From positions 62,001 through 126,000 of the forward strand of contig JBNKVT010000035.1 in the NCBI GenBank assembly GCA_050299335.1: a stretch of 64,000 nt of DNA, given 5' to 3'. The notes below the pieces were generated by a model. The model made no database searches and had not been told where the DNA came from. It saw only the letters and a list, made by a program, of their open reading frames with translations. The stretch is from JBNKVT01 sp050299335. GTDB taxonomy: Bacteria; Pseudomonadota; Alphaproteobacteria; Rhodobacterales; Rhodobacteraceae. A program made the position numbers and the translations under genes. Positions 45,216 to 54,444 of this stretch are shown piece by piece. Each line of letters opens with the position of its first letter. Within the stretch, counting starts at the first letter, position 1.

Positions 45216-46322
45216 ATGACCCGGAGCCTCGTGTCCACCTATCGCAGCCGCATCGCCTCGGGCACGCTTCGCGACGATCCCGCGCAGCATCTGGCGGTGG
45301 AGAAACTGCAGCTTCTGACCACCCGGCTGGAGGGCTACGATCCGGGCAGGCCTAAGAAGGTCGGGCTGGGGCTGTTCGGCTGGGGGCGCGACAGGATCGA
45401 GGCGTCGGAGATCCCGGGGCTCTATCTCTATGGCGGGGTCGGGGTCGGCAAGTCGATGCTGATGGACATGTTCTTCGACTTCGCGCCTGTGGCGAAGAAA
45501 CGCCGGGTGCATTTCCACGCCTTCATGCAAGAGGTGCACGAGGGCATCCACGCCGCCCGCAAGGCCGGGATCGAGGACCCGATCCAGCCGGTGGCGGCAA
45601 AGGTCGCGGGCGCGGCGGCGCTCTTGTGTTTCGACGAGATGCAGATCACCGACATCACCGACGCGATGCTGGTGGGCCGCCTGTTCGAGGCGCTGTTCGC
45701 GCGGGGGGTGGTGGTGGTGACGACCTCGAACCGGCATCCCGACGACCTCTACAAGGACGGGCTGAACCGGCATCTGTTCCTGCCCTTCATCGCGCTGATC
45801 AAGGCGCGGCTGGACGTGTTTCACCTGGCGTCGGATACCGATCACCGGCGGCTGCGGATGAAGGGGATCGAGACCTGGCACACACCGCTGGACGACGGCG
45901 CGCATCCCGCACTCGACGCGGCCTGGAAGGCGCTGACCGGCGGCGAGGGCGCGCCGCTGGAGCTGGAAGTGAAAGGCCGCAGGCTGCGGCTGCCGCTATA
46001 TCGCGATGGGGTCGGGCGGGCGCGCTTTGGCGATCTCTGCGAACAGCCGCTGGGCCCGGGGGATTATCTGGCGCTGGCCGAGGCGCTCAGGGTGCTGATC
46101 CTCGACGACATTCCGGTTCTGAGCCGGGCGAGGAATAACGAGGCCAAGCGTTTCGTGACACTGATCGACACGCTTTACGAGGCAAAGGTGCGACTGATCT
46201 GCTCGGCGGCGGCGGAGCCGGAAGCGCTCTATGTCGAAGGCGCCGGAGCGTTCGAGTTTGCGCGGGCGGCCTCGCGGCTGGAGGAGATGCGCAGCGCGGA
46301 CTGGCCGGACGCGGCGACCTGA
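45216..46322 (+). CDS. zapE: Cell division protein ZapE (AFG1-like ATPase)
   Basis: A 368-residue P-loop ATPase of the AFG1/ZapE family. LYLYGGVGVGKSMLMDMFFD (about 69-88) is Walker A with the family's MLMD extension, RVHFHAFMQEVH follows, and LLCFDEMQITDITDAMLVGRLF contains Walker B. Near the C-terminus DDIPVLSRARNNEAKRFVTLIDTLYE is diagnostic. It modulates the Z-ring and stress-related inner-membrane turnover. The true ATG is 45216. A hairpin (46331-46350) follows. Confidence 0.92.
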   Translation: MTRSLVSTYRSRIASGTLRDDPAQHLAVEKLQLLTTRLEGYDPGRPKKVGLGLFGWGRDRIEASEIPGLYLYGGVGVGKSMLMDMFFDFAPVAKKRRVHFHAFMQEVHEGIHAARKAGIEDPIQPVAAKVAGAAALLCFDEMQITDITDAMLVGRLFEALFARGVVVVTTSNRHPDDLYKDGLNRHLFLPFIALIKARLDVFHLASDTDHRRLRMKGIETWHTPLDDGAHPALDAAWKALTGGEGAPLELEVKGRRLRLPLYRDGVGRARFGDLCEQPLGPGDYLALAEALRVLILDDIPVLSRARNNEAKRFVTLIDTLYEAKVRLICSAAAEPEALYVEGAGAFEFARAASRLEEMRSADWPDAAT

Positions 46323-46330
46323 TGGGGGAC

Positions 46331-46350
46331 GGTGCGTGAGATCACGCACC
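46331..46350 (+). terminator. Hairpin after zapE
   Basis: An 8-bp stem GGTGCGTG/CACGCACC with an AGAT loop lies 8 nt after the zapE stop, followed by TTAC only. It is a probable transcript end, with a weak tail. Confidence 0.5.
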
Positions 46351-46435
46351 TTACGGGGCAAGGGGGCAGCTTGTTTGGTCTGAACAGACGACGCGGCCTG
46401 TCGGCGCTCGCAGGCTTGCGCGCGCGTTCGCCGCT

Positions 46436-46460
46436 GATGACCTTCCACTGGAAGGTCATC
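46436..46460. terminator. Perfect 25-nt palindrome at the zapE/moaA junction
   Basis: 12-bp arms GATGACCTTCCA/TGGAAGGTCATC around one central base, ending 10 nt before the moaA stop. It is the second palindrome of this convergent gap and probably terminates the moaA transcript on the minus strand. No T-run is present. Confidence 0.6.
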
Positions 46461-46470
46461 CGGGCGCGGC

Positions 46471-47496
46471 TCACCCCCCCGTATGGCTCATGTGGCGGGT
46501 CATGCGGCCGTCGACTTCGCGGCGGGAATAGTCGAAATCATGGCCCTTGGGCTTGCGCTCGATGGCGCGACGGATGGCGGCGTCGAGCACTGCGTCGTCC
46601 TCGGACGCCCGCAGGACCGCCCGCAGATCGGCGTCGTCCTCCTGACCGAGGCACATGTAAAGCTGCCCGGTGCAGGTCAGCCGCACCCGGTTGCAGCTTT
46701 CGCAGAAATTGTGGCTCAAGGGGGTGATGAAGCCGATCTTGCCGCCCGTTTCCTCGACCCGGACATAGCGGGCGGGGCCGCCGGTCGACAGCGGGATGTC
46801 GGTCAGGGTGTAGCCCGTGGCCAGATGGGCACGGACGTCCTTCAGCGACCAGTACTGGTCCAACCGCAGCCCGTCTCCCATATCCTCGCCCATCGGCATG
46901 ACTTCGATGAAGGTCAGGTCGAAGCCGCGCGCCCCGCACCAGTCGACCATCTTCAGGGCCTCGTCCTCGTTGAACCCCTTCAACGCCACGACATTCAGCT
47001 TGATCTTCAGCCCCGCCTCGACGGCGGCGTCGATCCCGTCCATCACCTGGGCAAACCGGCCCCAGCGGGTGATGTCGCGGAATTTCTGCTCGTCCAGCGT
47101 GTCCAGCGAGATATTGATCCGCTTCACCCCGCAATCGGCCAGCGGCTGCGCAAAGCGGCGCAGTTGCGAACCGTTGGAGGTCAGGGTCAGTTCGTCGAGC
47201 GCGCCGGAGGCCAGATGCCGCGACATGGCCTCGAAATAGGACATGATGCCCTTGCGCACCAAAGGCTCGCCACCGGTGATCCTCAGCTTGCGGACGCCAA
47301 GGGCGATGAAGCGGGACGAGAGGCGGTCGAGTTCCTCGAGACTCAGCAGGTCCTTCTTCGGCAGGAAGGTCATGTTTTCCGACATGCAATAGACGCAGCG
47401 GAAATCGCAGCGGTCGGTGACCGAGACCCTCAGATAGGTGATCGCGCGGGCAAACGGGTCTATCAGCGGCGCGGTCCGGGCAGCTTGGTCGGACAT
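46471..47496 (-). CDS. moaA: GTP 3',8-cyclase MoaA
   Basis: A 341-residue radical-SAM enzyme for the first step of molybdenum cofactor synthesis, turning GTP into 3',8-cyclo-GTP. The SAM cluster is CDFRCVYC (29-36 region), the SAM glycine motif is RITGGEPL, the second cluster motif [18 protein letters not shown] is complete, and the C-terminal GG needed for activity is present (SHTGG). ATG 47496 follows GAGAGGGAAG; the longer frame to 47550 starts in the leader. moaC is not adjacent. Confidence 0.95.
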   Translation of the reverse strand: MSDQAARTAPLIDPFARAITYLRVSVTDRCDFRCVYCMSENMTFLPKKDLLSLEELDRLSSRFIALGVRKLRITGGEPLVRKGIMSYFEAMSRHLASGALDELTLTSNGSQLRRFAQPLADCGVKRINISLDTLDEQKFRDITRWGRFAQVMDGIDAAVEAGLKIKLNVVALKGFNEDEALKMVDWCGARGFDLTFIEVMPMGEDMGDGLRLDQYWSLKDVRAHLATGYTLTDIPLSTGGPARYVRVEETGGKIGFITPLSHNFCESCNRVRLTCTGQLYMCLGQEDDADLRAVLRASEDDAVLDAAIRRAIERKPKGHDFDYSRREVDGRMTRHMSHTGG

Positions 47497-47732
47497 GGCT
47501 TCCCTCTCAATCCAGGGGCCGAGACTAGACCTTCGGGGGTCGGCCTTCAAGCGGCGGTAACTGCGCCCTTTGTGCCGGGTCGTGGCCGGTACCGGGAGGT
47601 GTCGAGGTCCCAGGATGCTGAATTCGCGTGATTATCCGTCGATTGCCCTCTCGGGAATGCATCTTTCGTCGCGCTCACCAAACCGTTACAATCAGGCTTC
47701 AGGGGGTTTGAGGGGAATTGGGTAACACGGTC

Positions 47733-49349
47733 ATGCAGGTCTCGCATCTCATCGGGAAGCCCGTATCCTGGGATGAGATGCGGCAGGGCTTCCGCTGGCC
47801 CGCGCCGTCGCGGTTCAACATGGCCGAGGCGGTCTGCGAGCGCTGGGCGCGGGCCGAGCCGGGGCGGCTGGCGCTGCGTTTCCTGGGGGAGCGGGTCGAG
47901 GACTGGAGCTACCGCGACCTGTCGCTGGCCTCGAACCGGCTGGCGAACCTGCTGGTGGCCCATGGGGTGAGGCGCGGCGACCGGGTGGCGCTGTTGTTGC
48001 CGCAGGTGCCGCAGGCGGTGCTGACCCATCTGGCGGCCTACAAGATCGGGGCGGTGGTGGTGCCGCTGTTCACGTTGTTTGGCGAGGATGGGCTAGCGTT
48101 CCGCCTAAGCGATTCCGGGGCGAAGGCAGTGGTTACCGACCGGGCCAATCTGGGCAAGCTGGCGGCGATCCGCGACGGGCTGCCGGAGCTTGGAACGGTG
48201 CTGACGATCGACGGCGCGGCTGAAGGCAGTCGCGATCTGGCGGCGGAGATGGACAGGGCCTCGGACCGGTTCGAGATGGCCGATACCGCGCCCGACGATC
48301 CGGCTTTCATCTCCTATACTTCCGGCACCACCGGCCCGCCCAAGGGCGCGCTGCACGGGCATCGGGTGCTGATCGGGCATCTGCCGGGGGTGGAGCTGCA
48401 TCACAATTTCCTGCCGCAGGCGGGCGACCGGATCTGGACCCCGGCGGACTGGGCCTGGATGGGCGGGCTGACCAATGTCATGCTGCCCGCGCTCTATTAC
48501 GGCGTGCCGCTGGTGGCGCACCGGATGGCGAAATTCGACCCCGAGCGGGCCTTCCGGCTGATCGGGGAGGAGGGCGTGCAGAATGCCTTCCTGCCGCCGA
48601 CGGCGCTGAAGCTGATGCGGCAGACGGGGGCGCAGCGGGTGGCGATGCGCTCGGTCGGGTCGGGCGGCGAGGCGCTGGGGGCCGACATGCTCGACTGGGG
48701 GCGCGAGACTTTCGGGACCACGATCAACGAATTCTATGGCCAGACCGAATGCAATCTGGTGCTGTCCAACGCCCATGAGGTGCTGGAGGTCCGCCCCGGC
48801 TCGATGGGACGGGCGGTGCCGGGGCATGAGGTGGCGGTGATCGACAGCGGCGGGCATGAGGTGCTGCCGGGGGACATGGGCGAGATTGCGGTGCGCAGGC
48901 CCGACCCGGCGATGTTCCTGCACTACTGGAACGCGCCGGAGAAGACGGACGACAAGTTCGCCGGCGACTGGATGCGCACCGGCGACGAGGGCTATATGGA
49001 CGAGGAGGGGTATTTCTATTTCTCCTCCCGCTCGGACGATGTCATCACCTCCTCGGGTTACCGGATCGGTCCCGCCGAGATCGAGGCCTGCCTCACCGGC
49101 CATCCCGACGTCACCATGGCCGCCGCCGTCGGCGTGCCGGACCCGGTACGCACCGAAGTGGTGCGGGCCTTTGTCGTGCTGAGGCCGGGGGCCGAGCGGA
49201 CCGGGCTGGAAACGGAGCTGATCGAACGGGTACGCAAGCGCCTCTCGCCGCATGTGGCGCCGAAGGACATTGTCTTCATCGAGGCCTTGCCAATGACCGC
49301 GACAGGTAAGATCATGCGACGGGCATTGAAGCAAAGCGATAGTCCATGA
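47733..49349 (+). CDS. AMP-forming acyl-CoA synthetase
   Basis: A 538-residue ANL-superfamily ligase. The P-loop is YTSGTTGPPKGA (about 193-204), the A5 motif is EFYGQTE, A7 reads WMRTGDEGYMDEEGYFYFSSRSDD and A10 carries the catalytic Lys in TATGKIMRRAL. It activates a carboxylic acid to its CoA thioester; the DWAWMGG segment suggests the medium-chain/acetate-propionate type. The substrate is not certain. ATG 47733 is used; a TTG at 47718 is possible. Its stop overlaps the YdcF gene by ATGA. Confidence 0.9.
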   Translation: MQVSHLIGKPVSWDEMRQGFRWPAPSRFNMAEAVCERWARAEPGRLALRFLGERVEDWSYRDLSLASNRLANLLVAHGVRRGDRVALLLPQVPQAVLTHLAAYKIGAVVVPLFTLFGEDGLAFRLSDSGAKAVVTDRANLGKLAAIRDGLPELGTVLTIDGAAEGSRDLAAEMDRASDRFEMADTAPDDPAFISYTSGTTGPPKGALHGHRVLIGHLPGVELHHNFLPQAGDRIWTPADWAWMGGLTNVMLPALYYGVPLVAHRMAKFDPERAFRLIGEEGVQNAFLPPTALKLMRQTGAQRVAMRSVGSGGEALGADMLDWGRETFGTTINEFYGQTECNLVLSNAHEVLEVRPGSMGRAVPGHEVAVIDSGGHEVLPGDMGEIAVRRPDPAMFLHYWNAPEKTDDKFAGDWMRTGDEGYMDEEGYFYFSSRSDDVITSSGYRIGPAEIEACLTGHPDVTMAAAVGVPDPVRTEVVRAFVVLRPGAERTGLETELIERVRKRLSPHVAPKDIVFIEALPMTATGKIMRRALKQSDSP

Positions 49350-50026
49350 GAGGTTTCACGAGGCTGCTGGCGATGGGGTTCATTGGCGTGTTTGTCGGTG
49401 TCAGCATCTCGACCTTTCTCTACGATAAGCGATATCAGGACCTCGACCCTTTGCCCGAGGCCGACGCCATTCTCGTGCTCGCCGCCGGGATCAACGACGA
49501 CGACAGCCTGCCGCCCACCACCGCCCGCCGGGTCGAGGCCGGGGTGCGGGCCTATCTCGCCGACAAGGCGCCACGCCTCCTGTTCAGCGGCGGGCGCTCG
49601 TTTCCCGACCGTACACCCACGGCCACGCTGATGGCGGCGCGGGCCGTGGAACTGGGCGTCCCGCAAACGGCGGTGCTGATCGAGGACCGGTCGCGTTCGA
49701 CCCTGCAGAACGGCCTGTTTTCGCGTGACATCCTGCAGCGCGAAGGACTGGACGACGTCATTCTGGTCACCGAAAGCTACCATATGGGCCGCGCGCTGAT
49801 CTCACTCAGCTGGGCCGGGGTCGATGTCGTCGGCCAGTTGAGTGCCGGCAGCGTCTTTGCCGACGGGCCGGAGGCCGGGGCGCAGCTGTTTGCCCGCGAG
49901 GTGCTGGCGACGATCTTCAACATGATCCGGCTGGCGCTGTGGTATATTCTGGGCTGGTTCGGTATGACCGACGAGGAACGCCTGCCGATGCTGGTCGCGC
50001 TAGACCGGCCCGTCGCGGTGGGGTGA
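49346..50026 (+). CDS. YdcF-family (DUF218) membrane protein
   Basis: A 226-residue protein with an N-terminal helix (about 8-24) and a DUF218 domain: ADAILVLAAGIN, ARRVEAGVRAYL, LLFSGGRS, EDRSRSTLQNG and VTESYHMGRAL. The family binds nucleotides or acts in envelope polysaccharide metabolism; it can assist vancomycin-sensitive peptidoglycan steps. It is linked to the synthetase by a 4-nt overlap, but a functional link is unclear. Confidence 0.85.
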   Translation: MRGFTRLLAMGFIGVFVGVSISTFLYDKRYQDLDPLPEADAILVLAAGINDDDSLPPTTARRVEAGVRAYLADKAPRLLFSGGRSFPDRTPTATLMAARAVELGVPQTAVLIEDRSRSTLQNGLFSRDILQREGLDDVILVTESYHMGRALISLSWAGVDVVGQLSAGSVFADGPEAGAQLFAREVLATIFNMIRLALWYILGWFGMTDEERLPMLVALDRPVAVG

Positions 50027-50047
50027 CGTGCCGGAAAGGGGACGGGT

Positions 50048-51850
50048 TTGGAACCTGCACTGATTTTCGCGGTGATCGGCATCCTTGGGATCGGGTCGCA
50101 ATGGCTGGCCTGGCGTCTGCAGATGCCGGCCATCGTGCTGATGCTGGCCGCAGGACTTATCGCGGGGCCGGGCACCGGGCTGATCGACCCGGCGGCCGAT
50201 TTCGGTGATCTCTTCCGGCCCATCGTCTCGGTCGCGGTGGCTGTGATCCTCTTCGAGGGCGGGATTACCCTGAACCTGAAGGAACTGCGCCATGCCGGTA
50301 AGGCCGTCCGGCGGCTGGTGCTTGTCGGGGCGCCGCTGGGCTGGCTCATGTCGGCGCTTGCCATCCGCTACGGGGCCGGGCTGAGCTGGGAAGCGGCGGC
50401 GGTGTTCGGCGGCATCCTCGTGGTCACCGGACCCACCGTCATCACCCCGCTGCTGCGCCAGGCCCGGCTCAGCCCGCGTCCGGCCTCGATCCTGAAATGG
50501 GAGGCCATCGTCAACGATCCGGTCGGTGCGCTCGCCGCCGTGCTGGCTTTCGAGGTCATTCTGGTGATGCGCGGCGCCGGCAGCCTAGCCGAGGCGGCGG
50601 GCCATCTGATCCTCGGCATCGCCCTGGCCGCCGCGGTGGGACTGGCGGCAGGCTGGCTGGTGGCGACGGCCTTCCGGCGCGGCATGGTGCCGGAATACAT
50701 GAAGGTGCCGGTGCTGTTCGGGCTGGTGCTCGCGGTCTATGCCTCCACCGACCACGTCCTTCATGAAAGCGGTCTGCTGGCCGTGACCGTGATGGGGGTC
50801 TATATCGCCAATGCCCATCTGCCCTCGCTGGAGGAGTTGAAGCGGTTCAAGGAACATGTCACCGTCATCCTGGTCTCGGGGGTCTTCATCCTGCTCGCGG
50901 CCTCGCTGGATATCGGCATGATCACCGCGCTCGACTGGCGGGCACTGGCCTTCGTGGCGGCGATCATCTTCCTTGCCCGGCCTGTCACCGTGCTCCTGTC
51001 GCTGATCGGCACCGGCCTGTCGCTGCCCGAGAAGGCGATGATCGCCTGGATCGGGCCGCGCGGGGTGGTGGCGGTGGCGGTCTCGGGGCTGTTCGGGGCG
51101 CGGCTGACGGAACTGGGGATCGAGGACGGGGCGCTTCTGGCACCGCTGGCCTTCGTGCTGGTGGCCGCGACCGTGGTGCTGCACGGTTTCTCGATGAAAC
51201 CGCTGGCAAGGGCGCTTTCCCTCACCTCGACCGAGCCGCCCGGCGTGCTGATCGTCGGTGCCTCGGACTGGGTCGCGGGCATGGCCGAGGAGCTGAAGAA
51301 GGCCGGGCTGCCGGTGCTGGTCGCCGACCGCAACTGGTTCCGGCTGCGCCCGGTGCGGCTGGCCTCGATCGAAAGCTTCCACGGCGAGATCCTGTCGGAG
51401 GCCGCCGAGCACACGATCGACATCAACCGCTATGGGACGCTGATCGCGGCCACGGACAATGACGGCTACAACGCCCTCGTCTGCACCGATTTCGGGCCCG
51501 AATTCGGGCGCAACAACGTCTTTCAGATCGGCCGCCACGAGGCGCTGGAGGGCGAACGCGACATGCCGGTGACCCTCGGCGGGCGGACCTTCGGCGCCGG
51601 GTTGTCCTTCGAGGAATTCGCCGCGAAGCGCCGCGAGGACTGGGTGTTCTCGCGTACCAGGATCGGCGCGGAATACGGGTTCGAGCAATATCTGAAGGAT
51701 CGCGAGGACAGCGTCATCCTCGGCATCATCCGCGACAAGGGCGCGTTGCAGGTCGCCGGCCGCGACGGGGTGAAGGATGTCCGCCCCGGGGATCGCCTGC
51801 TCGCCTATGGTCCGCGCCGCAGCGATCCCGGTGCGGACACGCCGCCCTGA
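50048..51850 (+). CDS. CPA1-type Na+/H+ antiporter with cytosolic TrkA-like domain
   Basis: 600 residues. About eleven or twelve helices occupy residues 1-390, with ILFEGGITLNLKEL (70-83), GPTVITPLL and NDPVGALAA as the ion-site regions of NhaP/CPA-type antiporters. The C-terminal third begins GVLIVGASDWVAGMAEELKKAGLPV, a TrkA-N-like nucleotide-binding fold, and ends with a TrkA-C-like domain (GIIRDKGALQVAG). Potassium or sodium export is possible. TTG 50048 starts 22 nt after the YdcF stop. Confidence 0.85.
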   Translation: MEPALIFAVIGILGIGSQWLAWRLQMPAIVLMLAAGLIAGPGTGLIDPAADFGDLFRPIVSVAVAVILFEGGITLNLKELRHAGKAVRRLVLVGAPLGWLMSALAIRYGAGLSWEAAAVFGGILVVTGPTVITPLLRQARLSPRPASILKWEAIVNDPVGALAAVLAFEVILVMRGAGSLAEAAGHLILGIALAAAVGLAAGWLVATAFRRGMVPEYMKVPVLFGLVLAVYASTDHVLHESGLLAVTVMGVYIANAHLPSLEELKRFKEHVTVILVSGVFILLAASLDIGMITALDWRALAFVAAIIFLARPVTVLLSLIGTGLSLPEKAMIAWIGPRGVVAVAVSGLFGARLTELGIEDGALLAPLAFVLVAATVVLHGFSMKPLARALSLTSTEPPGVLIVGASDWVAGMAEELKKAGLPVLVADRNWFRLRPVRLASIESFHGEILSEAAEHTIDINRYGTLIAATDNDGYNALVCTDFGPEFGRNNVFQIGRHEALEGERDMPVTLGGRTFGAGLSFEEFAAKRREDWVFSRTRIGAEYGFEQYLKDREDSVILGIIRDKGALQVAGRDGVKDVRPGDRLLAYGPRRSDPGADTPP

Positions 51851-51891
51851 GCCCGGTTGCACCCGTCCCGGCAATCCCCTAAATCTCCGCC

Positions 51892-52410
51892 ATGAGCCTG
51901 AAACCCCTCGTCATCCACCCCGATCCGCGCCTGAAAAAGGTCTGCGACCCTGTGGCTTCGGTCGATGCCGAGCTGCGGCGGCTGGCCGACGACATGTTCG
52001 AGACCATGTATGACGCCCCGGGGATCGGCCTCGCAGCACCCCAGGTCGGGGTGCTGACAAGGATGTTCGTCGCCGATTGCCACCGCGAGGAACAGCCCAA
52101 GGAGCCGATCGCCTTCATCAATCCCGAGATCACCTGGACCTCCGACGAGACCAACACCTATGAAGAAGGTTGCCTGTCGATCCCCGAGATCTATGCCGAG
52201 ATCACCCGTCCCGAGCGGGTCCGCATGGCCTGGACCGACCTTGATGGCGCGCGGCAGGAGCGGGAATTCGACGGGCTCTGGGCGACCTGCGTGCAGCATG
52301 AACTGGACCACCTGAACGGGCGGCTGTTCATCGATTACCTGAGTTCGGTGAAGCGCACGATGATCACCAACAAGATGAAGAAATACAAGCGCGAGCAGGC
52401 CAGGGCGTGA
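51892..52410 (+). CDS. def: Peptide deformylase
   Basis: A 172-residue deformylase with all three motifs: GIGLAAPQ (44-51), EGCLS (92-96, metal Cys94) and QHELDH (135-140, metal His residues and catalytic Glu). It removes formyl groups from nascent N-terminal Met. It is the first gene of def, def-like, fmt, with GTGA overlap to the next. ATG 51892 is the clear start. Confidence 0.95.
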   Translation: MSLKPLVIHPDPRLKKVCDPVASVDAELRRLADDMFETMYDAPGIGLAAPQVGVLTRMFVADCHREEQPKEPIAFINPEITWTSDETNTYEEGCLSIPEIYAEITRPERVRMAWTDLDGARQEREFDGLWATCVQHELDHLNGRLFIDYLSSVKRTMITNKMKKYKREQARA

Positions 52411-52910
52411 GCCGGCCCTTCCTGATCTGGCCCGACAGGCGGCTGACCATGGTGGCCGCGCCCGTGCCCGGTATCGACGACACCATCCGCGCGCTTTGGG
52501 ACGAAATGCTGGCGGCGATGTATGCCATGCCTGGAATCGGGCTGGCGGCCCCTCAGATCGGCGTTCCGAAACGGGTCTGCGTGGTGGATTGTTCCGAGAC
52601 CAAGGACCAGCCGCTGCGGATGGCGAACCCCGAGATCCTGCACGCCTCGGTCGAGTTCCGCGACCACGAGGAAGCCAGCCCGAACCTGCCGGGGCTCTTC
52701 GCAACGGTCAGCCGGCCCCGGGCGGTGACGGTGCGTTATCTCGATGAAGTTGGCGAGATCGTCGAGCGGGACTTCGTGCGTCTCTGGGCGGTCTCGGTGC
52801 AGCACCAGATCGACCATCTGAACGGGCGGATGTTCTTCGACCATCTGAAACCGGTGAAGCGAAAGATGCTGCTCGCCAAACATGCCAAGCGCCGGCGGAG
52901 GGCCTCGTGA
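52407..52910 (+). CDS. Deformylase-like protein lacking catalytic residues
   Basis: A 167-residue paralog of def. Motif 1 is intact (GIGLAAPQ, 43-50). Motif 2 reads EEASPNLPG, so the metal Cys is replaced by Ser (91). Motif 3 reads QHQIDH, so the catalytic Glu is Gln (134). The two His ligands remain. It should be unable to deformylate by the usual mechanism and may be structural, regulatory or act on something else. GTG 52407 overlaps def (GTGA); fmt begins 1 nt after its stop. Confidence 0.85.
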   Translation: MSRPFLIWPDRRLTMVAAPVPGIDDTIRALWDEMLAAMYAMPGIGLAAPQIGVPKRVCVVDCSETKDQPLRMANPEILHASVEFRDHEEASPNLPGLFATVSRPRAVTVRYLDEVGEIVERDFVRLWAVSVQHQIDHLNGRMFFDHLKPVKRKMLLAKHAKRRRRAS

Positions 52911-52911
52911 C

Positions 52912-53814
52912 ATGCGCCTGATCTTCATGGGCACGCCGGATTTCTCGGTCCCCGCCCTCGATGCGCTGATCGAAGCCGGGCACGAGATCGCGGCTGTCTA
53001 CACTCAGCCGCCCCGCCCCGCCGGACGCGGCAAAAAGCCCCGTCCCTCGCCGGTCCATAGCCGCGCCGAGGCGCTGGGGCTGGAGGTCCGCACGCCCCTG
53101 AATTTCCGCGCCGAGCCCGACCGCGCCGCCTTCGCCGCCCTTGGGGCCGATGCCGCCGTGGTGGTCGCCTATGGGCTGATCCTGCCGCAGGCGGTGCTCG
53201 ATGCGCCGCGTCTGGGTTGTTTCAACATCCACGCCTCGCTATTGCCGCGCTGGCGCGGGGCGGCGCCGATCCAGCGGGCGATCATGGCGGGCGATGGCCG
53301 GACCGGGGTTTCGATCATGGGGATGGAGGCCGGGCTGGATACCGGGCCGGTGCTGATCCGCGAGGAGACGCCGATTGGGGCCAACGACACCGCCGCGACC
53401 CTGCATGACCGACTTTCCCGGATTGGCGCCCGGCTGATGGTCGCAGCGCTGGAGACACTGCCCACGCCCGTTGCTCAACCCGAGGCCGGGGTCACCTATG
53501 CCGAGAAGATCGACAAGGCCGAGGCCCGGATCGACTGGACCGGCCCCGCGGCGGCGGTCGACCGGCATATCCGCGGCCTGTCGCCCTTCCCCGGGGCCTG
53601 GACAATGATCAGCGGTGAACGGGTGAAGCTGCTGTTTTCGGCGACGGCTGAAGGCGAGGGCGCGCCCGGAGAGGTTCTCGATGACGCCCTGACCGTGGCT
53701 TGCGGGGAAGGCGCGGTGCGGCTGCTCCGCCTGCAGCGCGCCGGAAAGGCACCCATGGAGGCCGAAACCTTCCTCAGAGGCTTTGCGGTCGGGCGGGGCG
53801 AGCGGCTTGGCTGA
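52912..53814 (+). CDS. fmt: Methionyl-tRNA formyltransferase
   Basis: A 300-residue enzyme that formylates Met-tRNAfMet. [14 protein letters not shown] (3-16), [13 protein letters not shown] (39-51), and [21 protein letters not shown] with HASLLP are the signature; the C-terminal tRNA-binding domain contains FPGAWT. It closes the def, def-like, fmt operon. ATG 52912 lies 1 nt after the TGA of the previous gene. Confidence 0.95.
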   Translation: MRLIFMGTPDFSVPALDALIEAGHEIAAVYTQPPRPAGRGKKPRPSPVHSRAEALGLEVRTPLNFRAEPDRAAFAALGADAAVVVAYGLILPQAVLDAPRLGCFNIHASLLPRWRGAAPIQRAIMAGDGRTGVSIMGMEAGLDTGPVLIREETPIGANDTAATLHDRLSRIGARLMVAALETLPTPVAQPEAGVTYAEKIDKAEARIDWTGPAAAVDRHIRGLSPFPGAWTMISGERVKLLFSATAEGEGAPGEVLDDALTVACGEGAVRLLRLQRAGKAPMEAETFLRGFAVGRGERLG

Positions 53815-53825
53815 GGCAGAGGCCT

Positions 53826-53851
53826 GCTCCGATCCCGTTCCGGGGCGGAGC
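53826..53851. terminator. Bidirectional hairpin at the fmt/SH3 junction
   Basis: GCTCCG and CGGAGC enclose a nested CCCG/CGGG pair and TTC loop. It lies between the fmt stop and the convergent SH3-protein stop. No T-run is present. A bulged stem that can form on either strand suggests a shared terminator. Confidence 0.6.
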
Positions 53852-53860
53852 GAAGCCGCG

Positions 53861-54334
53861 CTATTGCCGCTCCAGATAGTTCCCGTGCATCCAGGCCTTG
53901 CCGCCATTGGTCGGGTGCTGGATCTCGATCCAGTTGCCGTCGCTGACCCCGGTCAGGACCAGTTCGTCCCCGGCATGAACCGCCCCGACGCGGTCGTAAT
54001 TGGTCGACGGCCCGGCGCGGAGATTGACCGCCGAACCTGTGACGATCCCGGTCTCGACCGCGACCTGCGGCAGGGAGGGCTCGGGGGCCGGCGCCTCGGT
54101 GGTGGCGGCGATGGCGACGATATTGGAGGCCTCGATCCGGGCGACGTCGCGCACGACCTCCTGGACCCGCATCGCTTCGGCGCGGAGCGCGGCCAATTCG
54201 ATATACTGTTCCTTGACCCGCTCGACACGCGACTGGTGGAAGACGGAACTCTCGCCCTCGCCCAACAGAATGGCCACCACGAACAGGGTGGCGGTACAAT
54301 AGCCGAACAGTCCAGACAAAAACTGGCTTTTCAT
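53861..54334 (-). CDS. SH3-domain membrane-anchored protein
   Basis: A 157-residue protein with a hydrophobic N-terminal segment (about 8-27, LSGLFGYCTATLFVVAILLG), a charged stretch of likely coiled coil (about 35-65) and a C-terminal bacterial SH3 domain (AVNLRAGPSTNYDRVGAVHAGDEL then WIEIQ and AWMHGNYL). SH3b proteins in the envelope often bind peptidoglycan. The role is unknown. ATG 54334 gives the helix; a longer frame to 54427 starts in non-homologous sequence. Confidence 0.8.
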   Translation of the reverse strand: MKSQFLSGLFGYCTATLFVVAILLGEGESSVFHQSRVERVKEQYIELAALRAEAMRVQEVVRDVARIEASNIVAIAATTEAPAPEPSLPQVAVETGIVTGSAVNLRAGPSTNYDRVGAVHAGDELVLTGVSDGNWIEIQHPTNGGKAWMHGNYLERQ

Positions 54335-54444
54335 CACACTTCTATCCCAACACACACATCCCCGCATAGCACCAGCCACGCGGATACTCTCCGATTCGTT
54401 CAATATGAGCGCAAAACATGTCAACAATCTGGTAAATTTCTCAC

